Below, piece after piece: positions 1 through 8,508 of a DNA stretch of 64,000 nucleotides. The translations under genes and the position numbers were made by a program. The first letter of the stretch is position 1. Each line of letters begins with the position of its first letter. The stretch is taken from NCBI GenBank assembly GCA_016713035.1, contig JADJPW010000002.1:372001-436000 (forward strand). The letters are read 5' to 3'. The DNA is from Verrucomicrobiaceae bacterium. GTDB taxonomy: Bacteria > Verrucomicrobiota > Verrucomicrobiia > Verrucomicrobiales > Verrucomicrobiaceae. The notes under the pieces are model-generated. The model saw only the letters and a program-made list of their open reading frames with translations, was not told the DNA's origin and did no database searches.

Positions 1-239
1 ACTTCGATTTCGACCGCCCCGCCCGCTTCATCGACCTCGAAGGCGGCGAAGCCCTGCTCGCCGATCCGAGCCTCATCCGTCGAAACTACCGCGAAGCCGT
101 GAAGCAATACATGCACGAAATCGACGACCTCATCCGCACCACCGCCATCGACTACCACCGCGTGAAGCTGCACGAAAAATACGACGATGTGCTCGTGAAG
201 TTCCTCCTCAGCCGCGTGCAGAAGAAAGGGGGACGGTGA
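1..239 (+). CDS. DUF58 family protein, C-terminal end (partial)
   Basis: The gene is open at the left edge. Read from base 3 it gives about 78 residues ending at TGA 237-239. The pattern IDYHRV followed by a final LLSR and a short basic tail fits the C-terminus of DUF58 proteins. These are cytoplasmic von Willebrand-like partners of MoxR ATPases, normally encoded just upstream of BatA-type membrane proteins. A BatA-like gene does follow at 2646, which supports the call. The stop overlaps the start region of the next gene (GTGATG), so translation is probably coupled. No frame problem is visible in the part present. Confidence 0.75.
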   Translation, partial: FDFDRPARFIDLEGGEALLADPSLIRRNYREAVKQYMHEIDDLIRTTAIDYHRVKLHEKYDDVLVKFLLSRVQKKGGR

Positions 240-973
240 TGAGTGAACTCGTGGAAAGAGGTATTGAGCGCCTAGAGAGAGTCATTCAGCGCCTTCACCA
301 ATGGGGCCTTCGCAATCTTTGGTGGTTTCTCTTTTTCGTGGTCGGTTTGGATATGCTCTCGCTCTTTCGTGAGGCGCTTGAAAAGCACGACTTGGGGTGG
401 CACATGTTTTCATTGTTGTTCCGCCTTGCCTTCGCAGTTTGGTTCTGGCGTATAAGTCGGAACATTAAAAAGCTGGAAGCTATGCGTCGGCAAGAACTCG
501 AAGGGGGGGCGATTCACTACACCCATGACCTTCCTCGTCCCAGCGCTGCTTCTCGCCCTGCCACTCGCGGCGTTGCCGGTGGTCAGTCATTTGATCCATC
601 TATATCGTCGGCGGCAGGTGAAGTGGGCGGCCATGAATTTGCCGCTGACAAGTCCTCCCACACCTCATACACTCACCCCATGACCCAAGTCGCCATCCAA
701 CTCCCCGACGAACTCGGCCAGTTTGTGCAGCAAAGCGTGCGCACGGGCGGATTCCATGACGCGAACGAGTTCTTCGTCAGCTTTGTCGCCACTTTGAAGG
801 AGCAAACGGAGTCTCCGCTCACCGCCGAGGAGCAGGCGAAGCTCACTTCCCTGCGTGCCGACATCCAGCACGCCGTGGCCCAAGCCGAGTGCGGAGAAAT
901 CATTCGAGACTTCAAAATGGGTGCTTTCCTCGAAGAACGTCACCGCGAGCATGCCACGTCCGCCAAAGCCTGA
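236..973 (+). CDS. Small two-TM membrane protein, read through into ParD by a probable frameshift
   Basis: The ORF uses GTG 236 or ATG 239; ATG 239 is the likelier start. Residues 1-95 form a small protein with an amphipathic N-terminus, two hydrophobic segments near residues 27-45 and 56-72, and a basic tail. After a run of seven G (503-509) the frame passes, out of phase, through a 5' copy of the batA-like gene (525-640) and then joins the ParD antitoxin in frame. One extra G in the run would end the protein at a TGA overlapping ATG 525. That is the arrangement seen for the two other membrane-protein genes here, at 1605 and 2164. The true protein is therefore probably about 96 residues and the 245-residue fusion an artefact of an indel. 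I do not recognise the family. Confidence 0.5.
   Translation: MMSELVERGIERLERVIQRLHQWGLRNLWWFLFFVVGLDMLSLFREALEKHDLGWHMFSLLFRLAFAVWFWRISRNIKKLEAMRRQELEGGAIHYTHDLPRPSAASRPATRGVAGGQSFDPSISSAAGEVGGHEFAADKSSHTSYTHPMTQVAIQLPDELGQFVQQSVRTGGFHDANEFFVSFVATLKEQTESPLTAEEQAKLTSLRADIQHAVAQAECGEIIRDFKMGAFLEERHREHATSAKA
525..640 (+). pseudogene. Orphan 5' end of the batA-like gene, copy 1
   Basis: From ATG 525 about 115 bases closely match the start of the batA-like gene at 2646: the hydrophobic N-terminus, then the HLIHLYRRRQVKWAA stretch. Similarity stops near 640. The reading frame stays open and encodes a start very like the intact gene before running into unrelated sequence leading to parD. It is a truncated displaced copy, not a functional gene. 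Confidence 0.8.
680..973 (+). CDS. parD: ParD-like antitoxin (type II toxin-antitoxin)
   Basis: The protein has 97 residues from ATG 680. The start MTQVAIQLPDEL, followed by a helix containing GGFHDANEFF, is typical of the ribbon-helix-helix DNA-binding half of ParD/CopG antitoxins. The C-terminal half is acidic and helical and would wrap the toxin. It lies six bases upstream of parE (980) in the same direction, the usual antitoxin-first operon. ParD normally neutralises ParE and represses its own promoter. The ATG is preferred over the upstream fused reading because family members begin here. The pair sits inside the scrambled DUF58/batA locus, which suggests it arrived as cargo. Confidence 0.8.
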   Translation: MTQVAIQLPDELGQFVQQSVRTGGFHDANEFFVSFVATLKEQTESPLTAEEQAKLTSLRADIQHAVAQAECGEIIRDFKMGAFLEERHREHATSAKA

Positions 974-979
974 TTCTGC

Positions 980-1279
980 ATGTCACGAGTTGATCTCACG
1001 CTCGATGCCCAGGCTGATCTCAAAGAGATTTGGGACTATGTGGCTCGTGACAGTGTGTTACAGGCAGACAAGCTCTTGAGCCGTTTTGAGGAGAAATGGA
1101 TGCATCTGGCCAACCATCGCGGCTACGGACGCCCACGGCCCGAGCTTGCAATCGGATGTCGCAGTCATCCATTTGGCAACTACTGCTTCTACTTCCGCCA
1201 AACGAAGGATGGCATCCTGCTCCTGCGCGTGCTGCATTCCGCGCGTGACATCAGGCAAATCGAGTTTCCGAAACCCTGA
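980..1279 (+). CDS. parE: ParE/RelE-superfamily toxin
   Basis: The protein has 99 residues, the usual size. It begins with a strand and the pattern LDAQADLKEIWDYVARDS, matching the ParE family N-terminus, in which a helix contacts the antitoxin. It continues with an arginine/glycine-rich centre (RGYGRPRPEL) and ends with the strand pattern GILLLRVLHSARDI common to ParE and RelE folds. ParE toxins poison DNA gyrase; RelE relatives cleave mRNA on the ribosome. The ParD-type partner makes ParE the better name. No frame damage is visible. Confidence 0.8.
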   Translation: MSRVDLTLDAQADLKEIWDYVARDSVLQADKLLSRFEEKWMHLANHRGYGRPRPELAIGCRSHPFGNYCFYFRQTKDGILLLRVLHSARDIRQIEFPKP

Positions 1280-1331
1280 GCATCATGCATCTACACCTCA
1301 CAGAAACAAACATCCTCATGGCGCTTCGCAT

Positions 1332-1498
1332 CACGCGCCAGCGTCGTGGAGTGCGGCGGCAGAGATGCCGGGGCCTCCCGGCATCGGCGACGCCGCTGTC
1401 GAGCGTCTCTAGGTCGTCGAAATCACCATCAGCCAGCGGCAGCGGTGTCGTCGGGGCAAAAGGCTTGCGCCTTGCCCCTTTGCCACCGCACTCCACCA
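1332..1498. repeat. Hairpin-rich repeat element, copy A
   Basis: This fills most of the 1280-1604 gap. It begins with CACGCGCCAGCGTCGTGGAG. It is about 93% identical to copy B (1977-2149) over some 155 bases. Internal inverted repeats include GATGCCGGG/CCCGGCATC near 1363-1384 and GGGGCAAAAGGC/GCCTTGCCCC near 1454-1479. The right end of this copy has decayed after CACTCCAC. All frames are open or weakly open, but the hairpins and the second copy argue for a mobile or REP/MITE-type element rather than a gene. Nothing else is recognisable in this gap. Confidence 0.8.
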
Positions 1499-1604
1499 CT
1501 TCGATTCGAAGATGGATGATTCCCATTCTATTAAAATGCGACACTGACGGCACCGCTTTCGTGAATCTCACTATCATGCTCTTAACTCAACCTTTCCTGC
1601 TGCT

Positions 1605-1925
1605 ATGATCAAAAAATTGATGAATGCTAAAGCTCCGAGTTTGAAGTTTCCGTATCTGACAATCCTGCTTACAATTCTACCTGTATTGCTCTCAATCTGG
1701 GGGGCTGTGCGCAGCGCTGCAAGTAGTGAACCCGATAATGATTTCATTACCGTGCAGTTTGTGATGGTAGGTATTTTTTCGCTAACAACTCTGATGACCT
1801 TGGCGGGCTGGGCTAACGGCCTTGTGGATGAAGTTAAAAATTTGAAATCAACCATTTGGGAATTGGAAGGCAAATTAAGTCGGCTCAAAACCGAACTGGC
1901 CCAAAAGGAAGAATCGAACACATGA
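1605..1925 (+). CDS. Small membrane protein with C-terminal coiled coil
   Basis: The protein has 106 residues. Two strongly hydrophobic segments lie near residues 17-37 and 51-72. A charged heptad-rich helix follows (about 76-102), ending EESNT. The stop TGA overlaps the ATG of the second displaced batA start at 1922 (ATGA), exactly as the 2164 gene overlaps the real batA. It is clearly lower in GC than its neighbours, which suggests a different origin. I do not recognise the family. By position it is another occupant of the slot between DUF58 and batA. Confidence 0.6.
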   Translation: MIKKLMNAKAPSLKFPYLTILLTILPVLLSIWGAVRSAASSEPDNDFITVQFVMVGIFSLTTLMTLAGWANGLVDEVKNLKSTIWELEGKLSRLKTELAQKEESNT

Positions 1926-1963
1926 CCTTCCTCGTCCCAGCGCTGCTTCTCGCCCTGCCGCTC
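1922..1963 (+). pseudogene. Orphan 5' end of the batA-like gene, copy 2
   Basis: From ATG 1922, 42 bases match the batA start at 2646 almost perfectly. The match stops abruptly where the sequence enters repeat element copy B. The ATG overlaps the TGA of the preceding membrane-protein gene. Confidence 0.8.
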
Positions 1964-1976
1964 CGCCTATCGCGGC

Positions 1977-2149
1977 AGCGTCGTGGAGTGCGGTGGCAGA
2001 GATGCCGGGGCCTCCTGGCATCGGCGACGCCGCTGTCGAGCGAATCTAGGTCGTCGAAAACACCATCAGCCAGCGATAGCGGTGTCGTCGGGGCAAAAGG
2101 CTTGCGCCTTGCCCCTCTGCCACCGCACTCCACGACGCTGGCGCGTGAG
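1977..2149. repeat. Hairpin-rich repeat element, copy B, with intact right end
   Basis: This is the second copy of the 1332-1498 element. Its right end, CTCTGCCACCGCACTCCACG followed by ACGCTGGCGCGTG, is the reverse complement of the left end of copy A. The pair therefore defines terminal inverted repeats of about 33 bases. The left end abuts 42 bases of displaced batA start. Just beyond the right end, bases encoding AREKGGW and a GGTGATG resemble the DUF58 3' end at 215-241. Confidence 0.8.
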
Positions 2150-2163
2150 AAAGGAGGCTGGTG

Positions 2164-2649
2164 ATGCTCAAAAAACTTCTTCCACCAGCCCGGAAACAGC
2201 AGCCGCACTACAGCTTCATGCAGCCACGGGATTTCGCGATCTTTATTCTCCTCTCAAGCATGACTCTTCTCATGTATTGGTGGGCATTCTCGATTAGTGG
2301 CTCGTTTTCCACGAAATGGCTCAGTGAAGCGATCTTCATGACGGTTGTCGTGACTTTCTACGCTTGGCTGCGAATCAAGCGCCGAAATCTATATGCTGAT
2401 TCGGGCGAAGTAACTCTAGCCTTGGTCTTATATATGGGTTTTGACGGCTTTTGGGAGATGCTGTTTGGCGGAGAAAACACATTCCAAATAGGCATGCTGG
2501 TCTTTTGCGTTCCTTTGGCCCTATTTTCTGCTTGGCAAATCACTCAGGCACCTCGCCATGCCCGTGAAATGCAGGAGGCACTTGAGGCTGCAAATAAGGT
2601 GGAACAAAAAAGGACACTGCCAAGTGGCCAGCACATCGACTTCCCATGA
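2164..2649 (+). CDS. Multi-pass membrane protein preceding batA
   Basis: The protein has 161 residues from ATG 2164. A clear AAGGAGG at 2151-2157 sets this start rather than the GTG three bases earlier. Hydrophobic stretches lie near residues 23-45, 53-70 and 105-125, with a possible fourth at 83-100. The C-terminus is a charged helix ending HIDFP. Its TGA overlaps ATG 2646 of the batA-like gene, so the two are probably coupled. It shares architecture and position, but no obvious sequence, with the membrane proteins at 239 and 1605. The family is not recognised. Confidence 0.65.
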   Translation: MLKKLLPPARKQQPHYSFMQPRDFAIFILLSSMTLLMYWWAFSISGSFSTKWLSEAIFMTVVVTFYAWLRIKRRNLYADSGEVTLALVLYMGFDGFWEMLFGGENTFQIGMLVFCVPLALFSAWQITQAPRHAREMQEALEAANKVEQKRTLPSGQHIDFP

Positions 2650-4617
2650 CCTTCCTCGTCCCAGCGCTGCTTCTCGCCCTGCCGCTCGCGGCGTTGCCGG
2701 TGGTTATTCATTTGATCCACCTGTATCGGCGGCGGCAGGTGAAGTGGGCAGCGATGATGTTTCTGAGGATGGCGCAGCGGATGAACAAGGGGCTGTCGCG
2801 GCTGCGGCAGGTTTTGATCCTGGCGTTTCGCGTGCTGGCGGTGGCGGCGATCTTGTTTGTCATCACGCGGCCGATGGCGGGCGGTTTGCTCGGGCTGACG
2901 GGCGGTGTGCCGGACACGGTGATCGTGCTGCTGGACCGCTCGGCGAGCATGGAGCAGCAAAACCTCGCCACGGGCAGCAGCAAGCGCAGCGCAGGTCTCG
3001 CGAAGCTCTCGCAGGCGCTGCGGGACACGGTGGGCACTCGGTCCAAACTGGTGCTGATCGAGAATGCGCATCTCCAGCCGCAGGCGCTCGAAAAGCCGGA
3101 GTCGCTCACCGATTTGCCGATTACCGGCCCCACGGACACGAGCGCGGATGTGCCGGGGCTGCTGCAAAGTGCGCTGGATTACATCTCGAAGAACCAAACG
3201 GGCCGCACGGATGTGTGGGTGCTCAGTGATCTGCGCCAAAGCGATTGGGATGCCGGTGGCGGACGCTGGCAGGCGCTGCGCAGCGGCTTCGCCAGCCTCA
3301 AAGGCGTGCGTTTTCATCTGCTGACGTATGCGCAGCCTGTGGAGCAGAATTTGAGCATCAGCGTCGAGCGGGTCACGCGACGCGAAACGGCGGAAAAGGC
3401 CGAGTTGCTGCTCGATGTGCGTGTCACGCGGCCGGATTCGGCCAAGGAGCCGCTCGAACTGCCGCTGCGCTTCGTCGTGGGGGATGTGAGCACGACTTTC
3501 AAAGCGGAGATGAAGGACTCGCAGCTCGTTTTGCAGGCGCACGCCATCCCCATCGCCAAAACGATGAAGCAGGGCCACGGACGCGTCGAACTGCCCGCCG
3601 ATGCCTCACCGAGCGACAACGTCTTCCACTTCGTCTTCGCCGAGCCGCCAGTGCTGCGCAGTGTGATCGTCAGCGAGGACGAAGCCACCTTCACGCCGCT
3701 GCAAGCCGCGCTCGAAGCCGCCGCCGATCCCACGCGGAAGTATGCCTGCACCGTTTTACCGCCGTCGCGAGCTGCGGAGATCGCGTGGGACGATACGGCA
3801 CTGATTGTCTGGCATGCGCCGCTGCCGAAGGAGGGTGACCTCATTACCAAGCAATTTCGCGAATGCTCGCTGCGTGCTGTTTTTACCTCCCGATTCTCCG
3901 AACACGAATGCCTTCGCGGGGCTGCATTGGGGCGCATGGAGCGGCGAAAGCAAACCAGCCACCGTGAGCTGGTGGCGCAACGACGCGGGCCTGCTCGCGA
4001 ACACACGCAGCGGCACCGCGCTGCCGCTCGGCGACCTCGAAGTGCAGCGCCGCTGTGAAATCCTCGGTGAAGGCACGCCGCTGGCCCGTCTCGGTGAAAA
4101 TCAGCCGCTGCTGATGCGTGCGGACACGACGGGTGAAAACCAAGTCTGGTTCCTCGGCACGCTGCCCGGCTCTGGAGTATCCACTCTAGCACGCGATGGC
4201 GTGGTGATGTTTGCGATGCTGCACCGGGCGCTCAATGATGGCTCGCGGGGGCTTGGGAAAGCGCAGCAGCGTGAAGCGGGTGTGAATGCGCTCGGCGCTG
4301 GCGAGTGGAAAAGACGCGGTGAGGCTGTTTTGAGCACCGAACTGCCTCTGCGGGCTGGAATCGCCGAAAGTGGCGAAAAGCTCGTGGCGCTGAATCGCCC
4401 GCTCCGTGAGGATTTGCCCGATTTTCTCGGCAAAACGGCTCTCAGTGAGCTTTTTGCCGGTTTGGATCACCAAATCATCGAAGACCGCGTGGAGGACGAA
4501 AAGAGCCTGGCGAGTGAGGTTTGGCGGACGTTCCTGTTTTTGATGGCGATTGCGCTGCTGGGCGAAGCACTGCTGTGCATGCCGCCGAAACGCGAGGTGA
4601 CAGCTCGCACGGTTTAG
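2646..4617 (+). CDS. BatA-like N-terminal membrane/vWA-like protein, frameshifted
   Basis: The N-terminus (MTFLVPALLLALPLAALPVV, then HLIHLYRRRQVKWAAMMFL) is the BatA/aerotolerance N-terminal domain common in Planctomycetes and Verrucomicrobia. A second membrane helix lies at 55-75. A von Willebrand-like start with DRSAS (residues 97-101) follows. A periplasmic region comes next, and a last helix FLFLMAIALLGEALLCM lies near the C-terminus. The first frame is meaningful to about 3855 and then reads nonsense to 4058. The frame one base later carries the rest, from VLFLPPDSPN to 4617. One base insertion near 3850-3865 explains this. Intact length would be about 655 residues. In these operons BatA-like proteins act with MoxR and DUF58 in envelope functions that remain poorly defined. 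Confidence 0.75.
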
Positions 4618-4644
4618 CCGAAAAGTGGCGATTGGAGGCCCCAA

Positions 4645-5367
4645 TCACACGCCACCGAAGCGGCGCTCGCGGTTGTTGTAGATGCGGATGGCATCCATGA
4701 GGGCTTCTTTATCGAAATCGGGCCAGAGTTTTTCCGTGATGACGAATTCCGTGTAACTGAGCTGCCAGAGGAGGAAGTTCGAGAGGCGCATCTCACCGCT
4801 GGTGCGGATCATGAGATCGGGGTCAGGGTAATAGCGGGTGTAGAGATGCTTGGAAAAGACCTCGGTGTCGATCATGGCCTTATCGAGGTGGCCTTTCTCC
4901 ACGGACTCTATGAGGCTCTTCACGCCATCGACGATCTCTTCCCGGCCGCCGTAGCTGAGGGCGAGGATGAGCGTGAGGCCGGTATTCTGCGCTGTGGCAG
5001 AGATGCAGCGGTGCAGCTCATCCTGGCAAAACTGCGGCAGCGCATGCAGGCGACCGATGGCCTGGAGGCGGATGTTTTGCTCCAGCATGACGGGCAGCTC
5101 GGTGCTCAAAAAAAGCACCAAGAGCTTCATGAGGGCATCCACTTCACGTTTTGGGCGCTTCCAGTTCTCTGAGGAAAAGGCGTAGAGGGTGAGGAACTCC
5201 ACGCCGAGCTCGCCGCAGGCCTCTGTGACCTTGCGCACGACCTGGGCACCGACGCGGTGGCCCTCCGTGCGTGGGAGGTCGCGTTTTTTTGCCCAGCGAC
5301 CATTGCCATCCATGATCATGGCGATGTGGCGGGGGATTTTGAGTTCTTCGGCGTGCGTACGGCTCAT
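4645..5367 (-). CDS. uppS: Isoprenyl transferase (undecaprenyl diphosphate synthase)
   Basis: The protein has 240 residues, normal for the family. It shows every signature block: IAMIMDGNGRWA near residue 15, with the catalytic Asp in MDGNGRW; GHRVGA; LYAFSSENWKRP near 62-73; LALSYGGREEI near 145; and the C-terminal IRTSGEMRLSNFLLWQ and YTEF. It condenses farnesyl diphosphate with isopentenyl diphosphate to give the C55 lipid carrier for peptidoglycan. It is convergent with the batA-like gene. The start at ATG 5367 fits the family length. Confidence 0.95.
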   Translation of the reverse strand: MSRTHAEELKIPRHIAMIMDGNGRWAKKRDLPRTEGHRVGAQVVRKVTEACGELGVEFLTLYAFSSENWKRPKREVDALMKLLVLFLSTELPVMLEQNIRLQAIGRLHALPQFCQDELHRCISATAQNTGLTLILALSYGGREEIVDGVKSLIESVEKGHLDKAMIDTEVFSKHLYTRYYPDPDLMIRTSGEMRLSNFLLWQLSYTEFVITEKLWPDFDKEALMDAIRIYNNRERRFGGV

Positions 5368-5440
5368 GTGAAGGGGTGAAAAATAGCGTGGGCGCAGGAA
5401 TTAGCCAGTTTCGACTCGCACGAAGACTCGTTCATGGGTT

Positions 5441-6824
5441 ATGTTTGGCACATCAACAGCCATGAGCCAGGGAATCGTCGCCAGTGTCCAATGTCCTGCC
5501 TGCGGGCAGGCCTTTCTTTGCCAGCAGCAAAACGCCGCTGGTATGGTGAGCTGTCCACACTGTGCCCGGCATGCTCCGCGCTCCGCCTTCATCACCCACG
5601 GCCATGTCGCGGCGGTGAGCCAGGAGCGCCGCCGTGTGTCCGCTGCGCCTGAGGAGCAGCCCATGGTGGCCCCTTCGCCCGAGGCGGCAGAGTGGGCGCG
5701 GCAGCAGTTCGCCCCAGCGGCCCCCGAGTTCACACCCCAGCCACAGTCTCCTTCCGCACCACAAAAGTCCGCCTCGCAGTCGCAGATGCAGTGGCACTCA
5801 TTGCCTGACCGTCCAGTGGATCAGGGTGTGGTGCCTGGGACAGTGCAGGAGGTGGACGAGGATTTCGTGCCGGAGCACTTGAAGCCTTCGCCTTGGCCAT
5901 GGGTAGCGGCCTTTGCCATTCTCACGACGCTGATGGGCGGTGGCCTGTGGGTATGGATGGAGCACCGAGCGGAGCAGGGAGGCAGCGAGACGCGCTGGCC
6001 CTAGTGTCCCCACATTAAAAGAGCCACTGCCCGAGGTGCCTAGAAAGCCGCCCACGACCATTCCAGAGATCGCCCTGGAAAAACTGCGGACATCACCGCC
6101 GGATACCGTGGCTCTCGGGGCAGAGTTCCGTTACCTCATTCCAGAGCTTTTTAATGCCAAGACGCCTGAGGCGCGGCAGGCTTGTGTGCATGAGGGAGCA
6201 AAGTATGCCGAGCAGATCGAGGCCATGTTCGGTCCGCAGAATGCGGTGCGCCCGATCCTCAAGGCTCTGATGCCACTGCGTGGACTCGCGGTGCGCATCC
6301 CTGATGCGGAGATCACCGTGTTCTACCGGGTGACTACAGCGACGAACAGCGGCGTCTTTGTGCGCCTGCTGCCTGGGGCCGATGGGAAGCCGCGCATTGA
6401 TTGGCCGTTGTTCCAGGAGTCGCTGGAGAAGCGGACTCTCAAATCCCTGAAAGAGCAGCCGGATGAGCCCGTGTGGAGCACGGGGCTGCTGCGTCCGAAT
6501 CATGGCTTCGAGCTACCTGTCGCCGAGCGGGAGAACTACCATTGCTATCAGCTACAAACTCTGGCGGATGGCAGTGAGCCGCTGGAGGCCTGTGTACCGA
6601 AAAATACGCCACTGGGCCGCTTTATGGATCGCTCGACCACCTGGGGGCAGGCATACGTGGTGCGGGTGCTGGTGCGCCGTATTTCCTTCGGAGAGAAACG
6701 TGAAGATTTGGTACTGCTCGTCGATTGTGAAGGTGCAGTCACCGATGCGAAGCCCGCCATGGCAGTGGAGGCACCTGAGCCAACTGCGGGCGAGAGCGTG
6801 CGCCCCGCGCAGCCGGTGAAGTGA
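5441..6824 (+). CDS. Zinc-ribbon, proline-rich, single-TM protein, frameshifted
   Basis: Two open frames meet here. The first (5441 or 5462 to 6004) gives an N-terminal zinc ribbon (CPACG about 20 residues before CPHCAR), a proline-rich linker, and one helix PWPWVAAFAILTTLMGGGLW. It stops just after the helix. The second, one base later and open from 5940 to 6824, continues with PSVPTLKEPLPEVP and a soluble domain of about 260 residues. That domain has no motif I know. A single base insertion between about 5975 and 6000 would give one protein of about 455 residues: a cytoplasmic zinc ribbon, a linker, a membrane helix and an outer domain. Two overlapping genes are the less likely alternative. 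Confidence 0.6.
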
Positions 6825-6881
6825 ATGGAGAAACTCACGCAAACACCCACAGGCATGAACGTGGCGAGTGCCACGCATTGA

Positions 6882-8480
6882 TCATTTCCGGTTCAAGACG
6901 GCACGGAGCTGCTCCAGGGCATCTGCGGCGGCGGATTCGATTTCGTTGGCCGAGAGGGGCGGAGGCAACAAACCGGAGCGACTGATGCCGCCGGGCTCTA
7001 ACAGAGCTGCGCTGAGCGGTAGTAGCTGCCAGGGGCCACCTGGCCGCGCCACAGCGAGCCGCGGCACGCCTGCATCATGCGCTGGGAGGCTGCGAGTGGT
7101 GGGTAGGATGTCGGCGCTGGCCTCGCATTGTGGACTGATGAGGAAGGCGTCGGTTTGTAGATGGTGGTGTGTGCCATAGGCCTCGCGCAGGGCCTGGAGG
7201 AGCTGGGCGTGGAGTGCTGGCTCTGCGACACGGCCAGCGAGAAGCGCCTTTCCATCGAGTAGCGCGAGCACGATGAAGGCGGGCTTTGGTGGCGAGGACG
7301 CTGGCACTGCGGGATCGCTGCCGCCTTGTAGCCAGTCGATGAGTGCTGCGTTGTCCGCGCGGAGTGTGCCGGCATCGAATCCGGCAGGCAGTGCCTCCTT
7401 TTTCCAAGAGGGATCAGCACGCGAGCCACGCCAGTCCAGCGCGGTCCATGCTGCACCACCGAAGCAGAGGTGAAAGGCCTTCCCCTCTGCTTTGGCACCC
7501 TTTTCTGGCAGCAAAGCGGCGGTGAGAGGTGGTAGGCCTGTGCGCTCCCAGCGCTGCGCATCGACACGCAGTGCATCATGCACACGATGAGTGGGGAATG
7601 CGGCCAGTGCCTCGGTGAGGAGGCGGCGCTTTTCGTCTGCGTGGCTGATTTCACCACGGAGGAGGATGTCCTGGCCTCGCACGGCGATGAAGAGGTGCGC
7701 GGGGGGTAGTTTTTCACGCGCCACACGCTCTGCCTCACGCTGAGTGGCCGCAGCATGCATGCGCTGCATCTGCTCGATGAGCGGCGCAGCCAGACCCGTC
7801 CACTCTGCATCGCTGATGCCTGCGGCGCTGGCTCGGCTGCGCAGAAAGGGCTCTGTCTCATGGAGTGGCAGTTTTTCCCAGCCAGCTCCGATGCGGGCGA
7901 GATGCAGCTCCACGCGGCTCGTGTCTGGAGCACGGATCGGTAGGCTGGTGAGCGTGGACTGAATGCCAGCGGCCTCATCATGCGCGGCGGAGTCATGCTG
8001 GAGGGAGCTCTCTAGCCGCATGCCAGACTCGCTCCATGCATCTGCGAGGCTGCGAGTGATGTCGCGGGCCTCGTACTCCGTCGCGGCGATGCCACGGAGC
8101 TGTGCTCTGTCTCCCTGCACCGCGAGTAGCAGCCAGCCTGCTGGGAATGGAGCGATCTCCACCTCACTGCGGACGGAGGCTACTGGATTGAGCTGCGTGA
8201 CGGCTCCAAAGAGCGTGGGAGCACGCACTTCATTCTGTAGAGTATCTAGGAGAATACGGGCATCCGTGGCGCTGCGCACTTTGCCCGTGGGTATGGCCGT
8301 TTGGCTATCAAAATGCAGCTCCACGCGGCTGAGTCGGCCTTGGAGCGTTTTTTGTGCCTCCAGGGTGCTTTGGGCCGCGTGCAGCAGCTTGTCCTCCATC
8401 CGTGGCAGCAGGATGAAGACGCCGATGCACCAAAAAAAAGCGAGCGCCGCGATGAGTAGGGGCAAAGGCGGGCGCTGCAT
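6882..8480 (-). CDS. Membrane-anchored protein with BON-like repeats
   Basis: The protein has 532 residues from ATG 8480; upstream codons in this frame look non-coding. The N-terminus is one hydrophobic segment (LPLLIAALAFFWCIGVFIL). Then come alternating blocks in which a strand pair such as LFIAVRGQDILLRGEISHAD is followed by a helix. A second such block (FIVLALLDGKALLAGRVAE) lies near residue 430. That layout resembles BON domains, which bind phospholipid or peptidoglycan surfaces. The protein probably faces the periplasm. It lies 28 bases downstream of the phosphatase gene, so an operon is likely. The domain call is by pattern only. Confidence 0.55.
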   Translation of the reverse strand: MQRPPLPLLIAALAFFWCIGVFILLPRMEDKLLHAAQSTLEAQKTLQGRLSRVELHFDSQTAIPTGKVRSATDARILLDTLQNEVRAPTLFGAVTQLNPVASVRSEVEIAPFPAGWLLLAVQGDRAQLRGIAATEYEARDITRSLADAWSESGMRLESSLQHDSAAHDEAAGIQSTLTSLPIRAPDTSRVELHLARIGAGWEKLPLHETEPFLRSRASAAGISDAEWTGLAAPLIEQMQRMHAAATQREAERVAREKLPPAHLFIAVRGQDILLRGEISHADEKRRLLTEALAAFPTHRVHDALRVDAQRWERTGLPPLTAALLPEKGAKAEGKAFHLCFGGAAWTALDWRGSRADPSWKKEALPAGFDAGTLRADNAALIDWLQGGSDPAVPASSPPKPAFIVLALLDGKALLAGRVAEPALHAQLLQALREAYGTHHHLQTDAFLISPQCEASADILPTTRSLPAHDAGVPRLAVARPGGPWQLLPLSAALLEPGGISRSGLLPPPLSANEIESAAADALEQLRAVLNRK

Positions 8481-8508
8481 GATGGTGGTGGTGAGGGGGG
8501 GAGGGAGC

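Noticed and set aside
1251..2297. Several open frames of about 100 residues in the hairpin-rich repeats on both strands
   Set aside because: The same DNA is open in three or four frames because of its repeat structure. Hairpins and terminal repeats explain it better than coding.
3314..4192. 292-residue minus-strand frame inside the batA-like gene
   Set aside because: Antisense to the frameshifted batA. Ser/Arg/Ala-rich with no recognisable motif.
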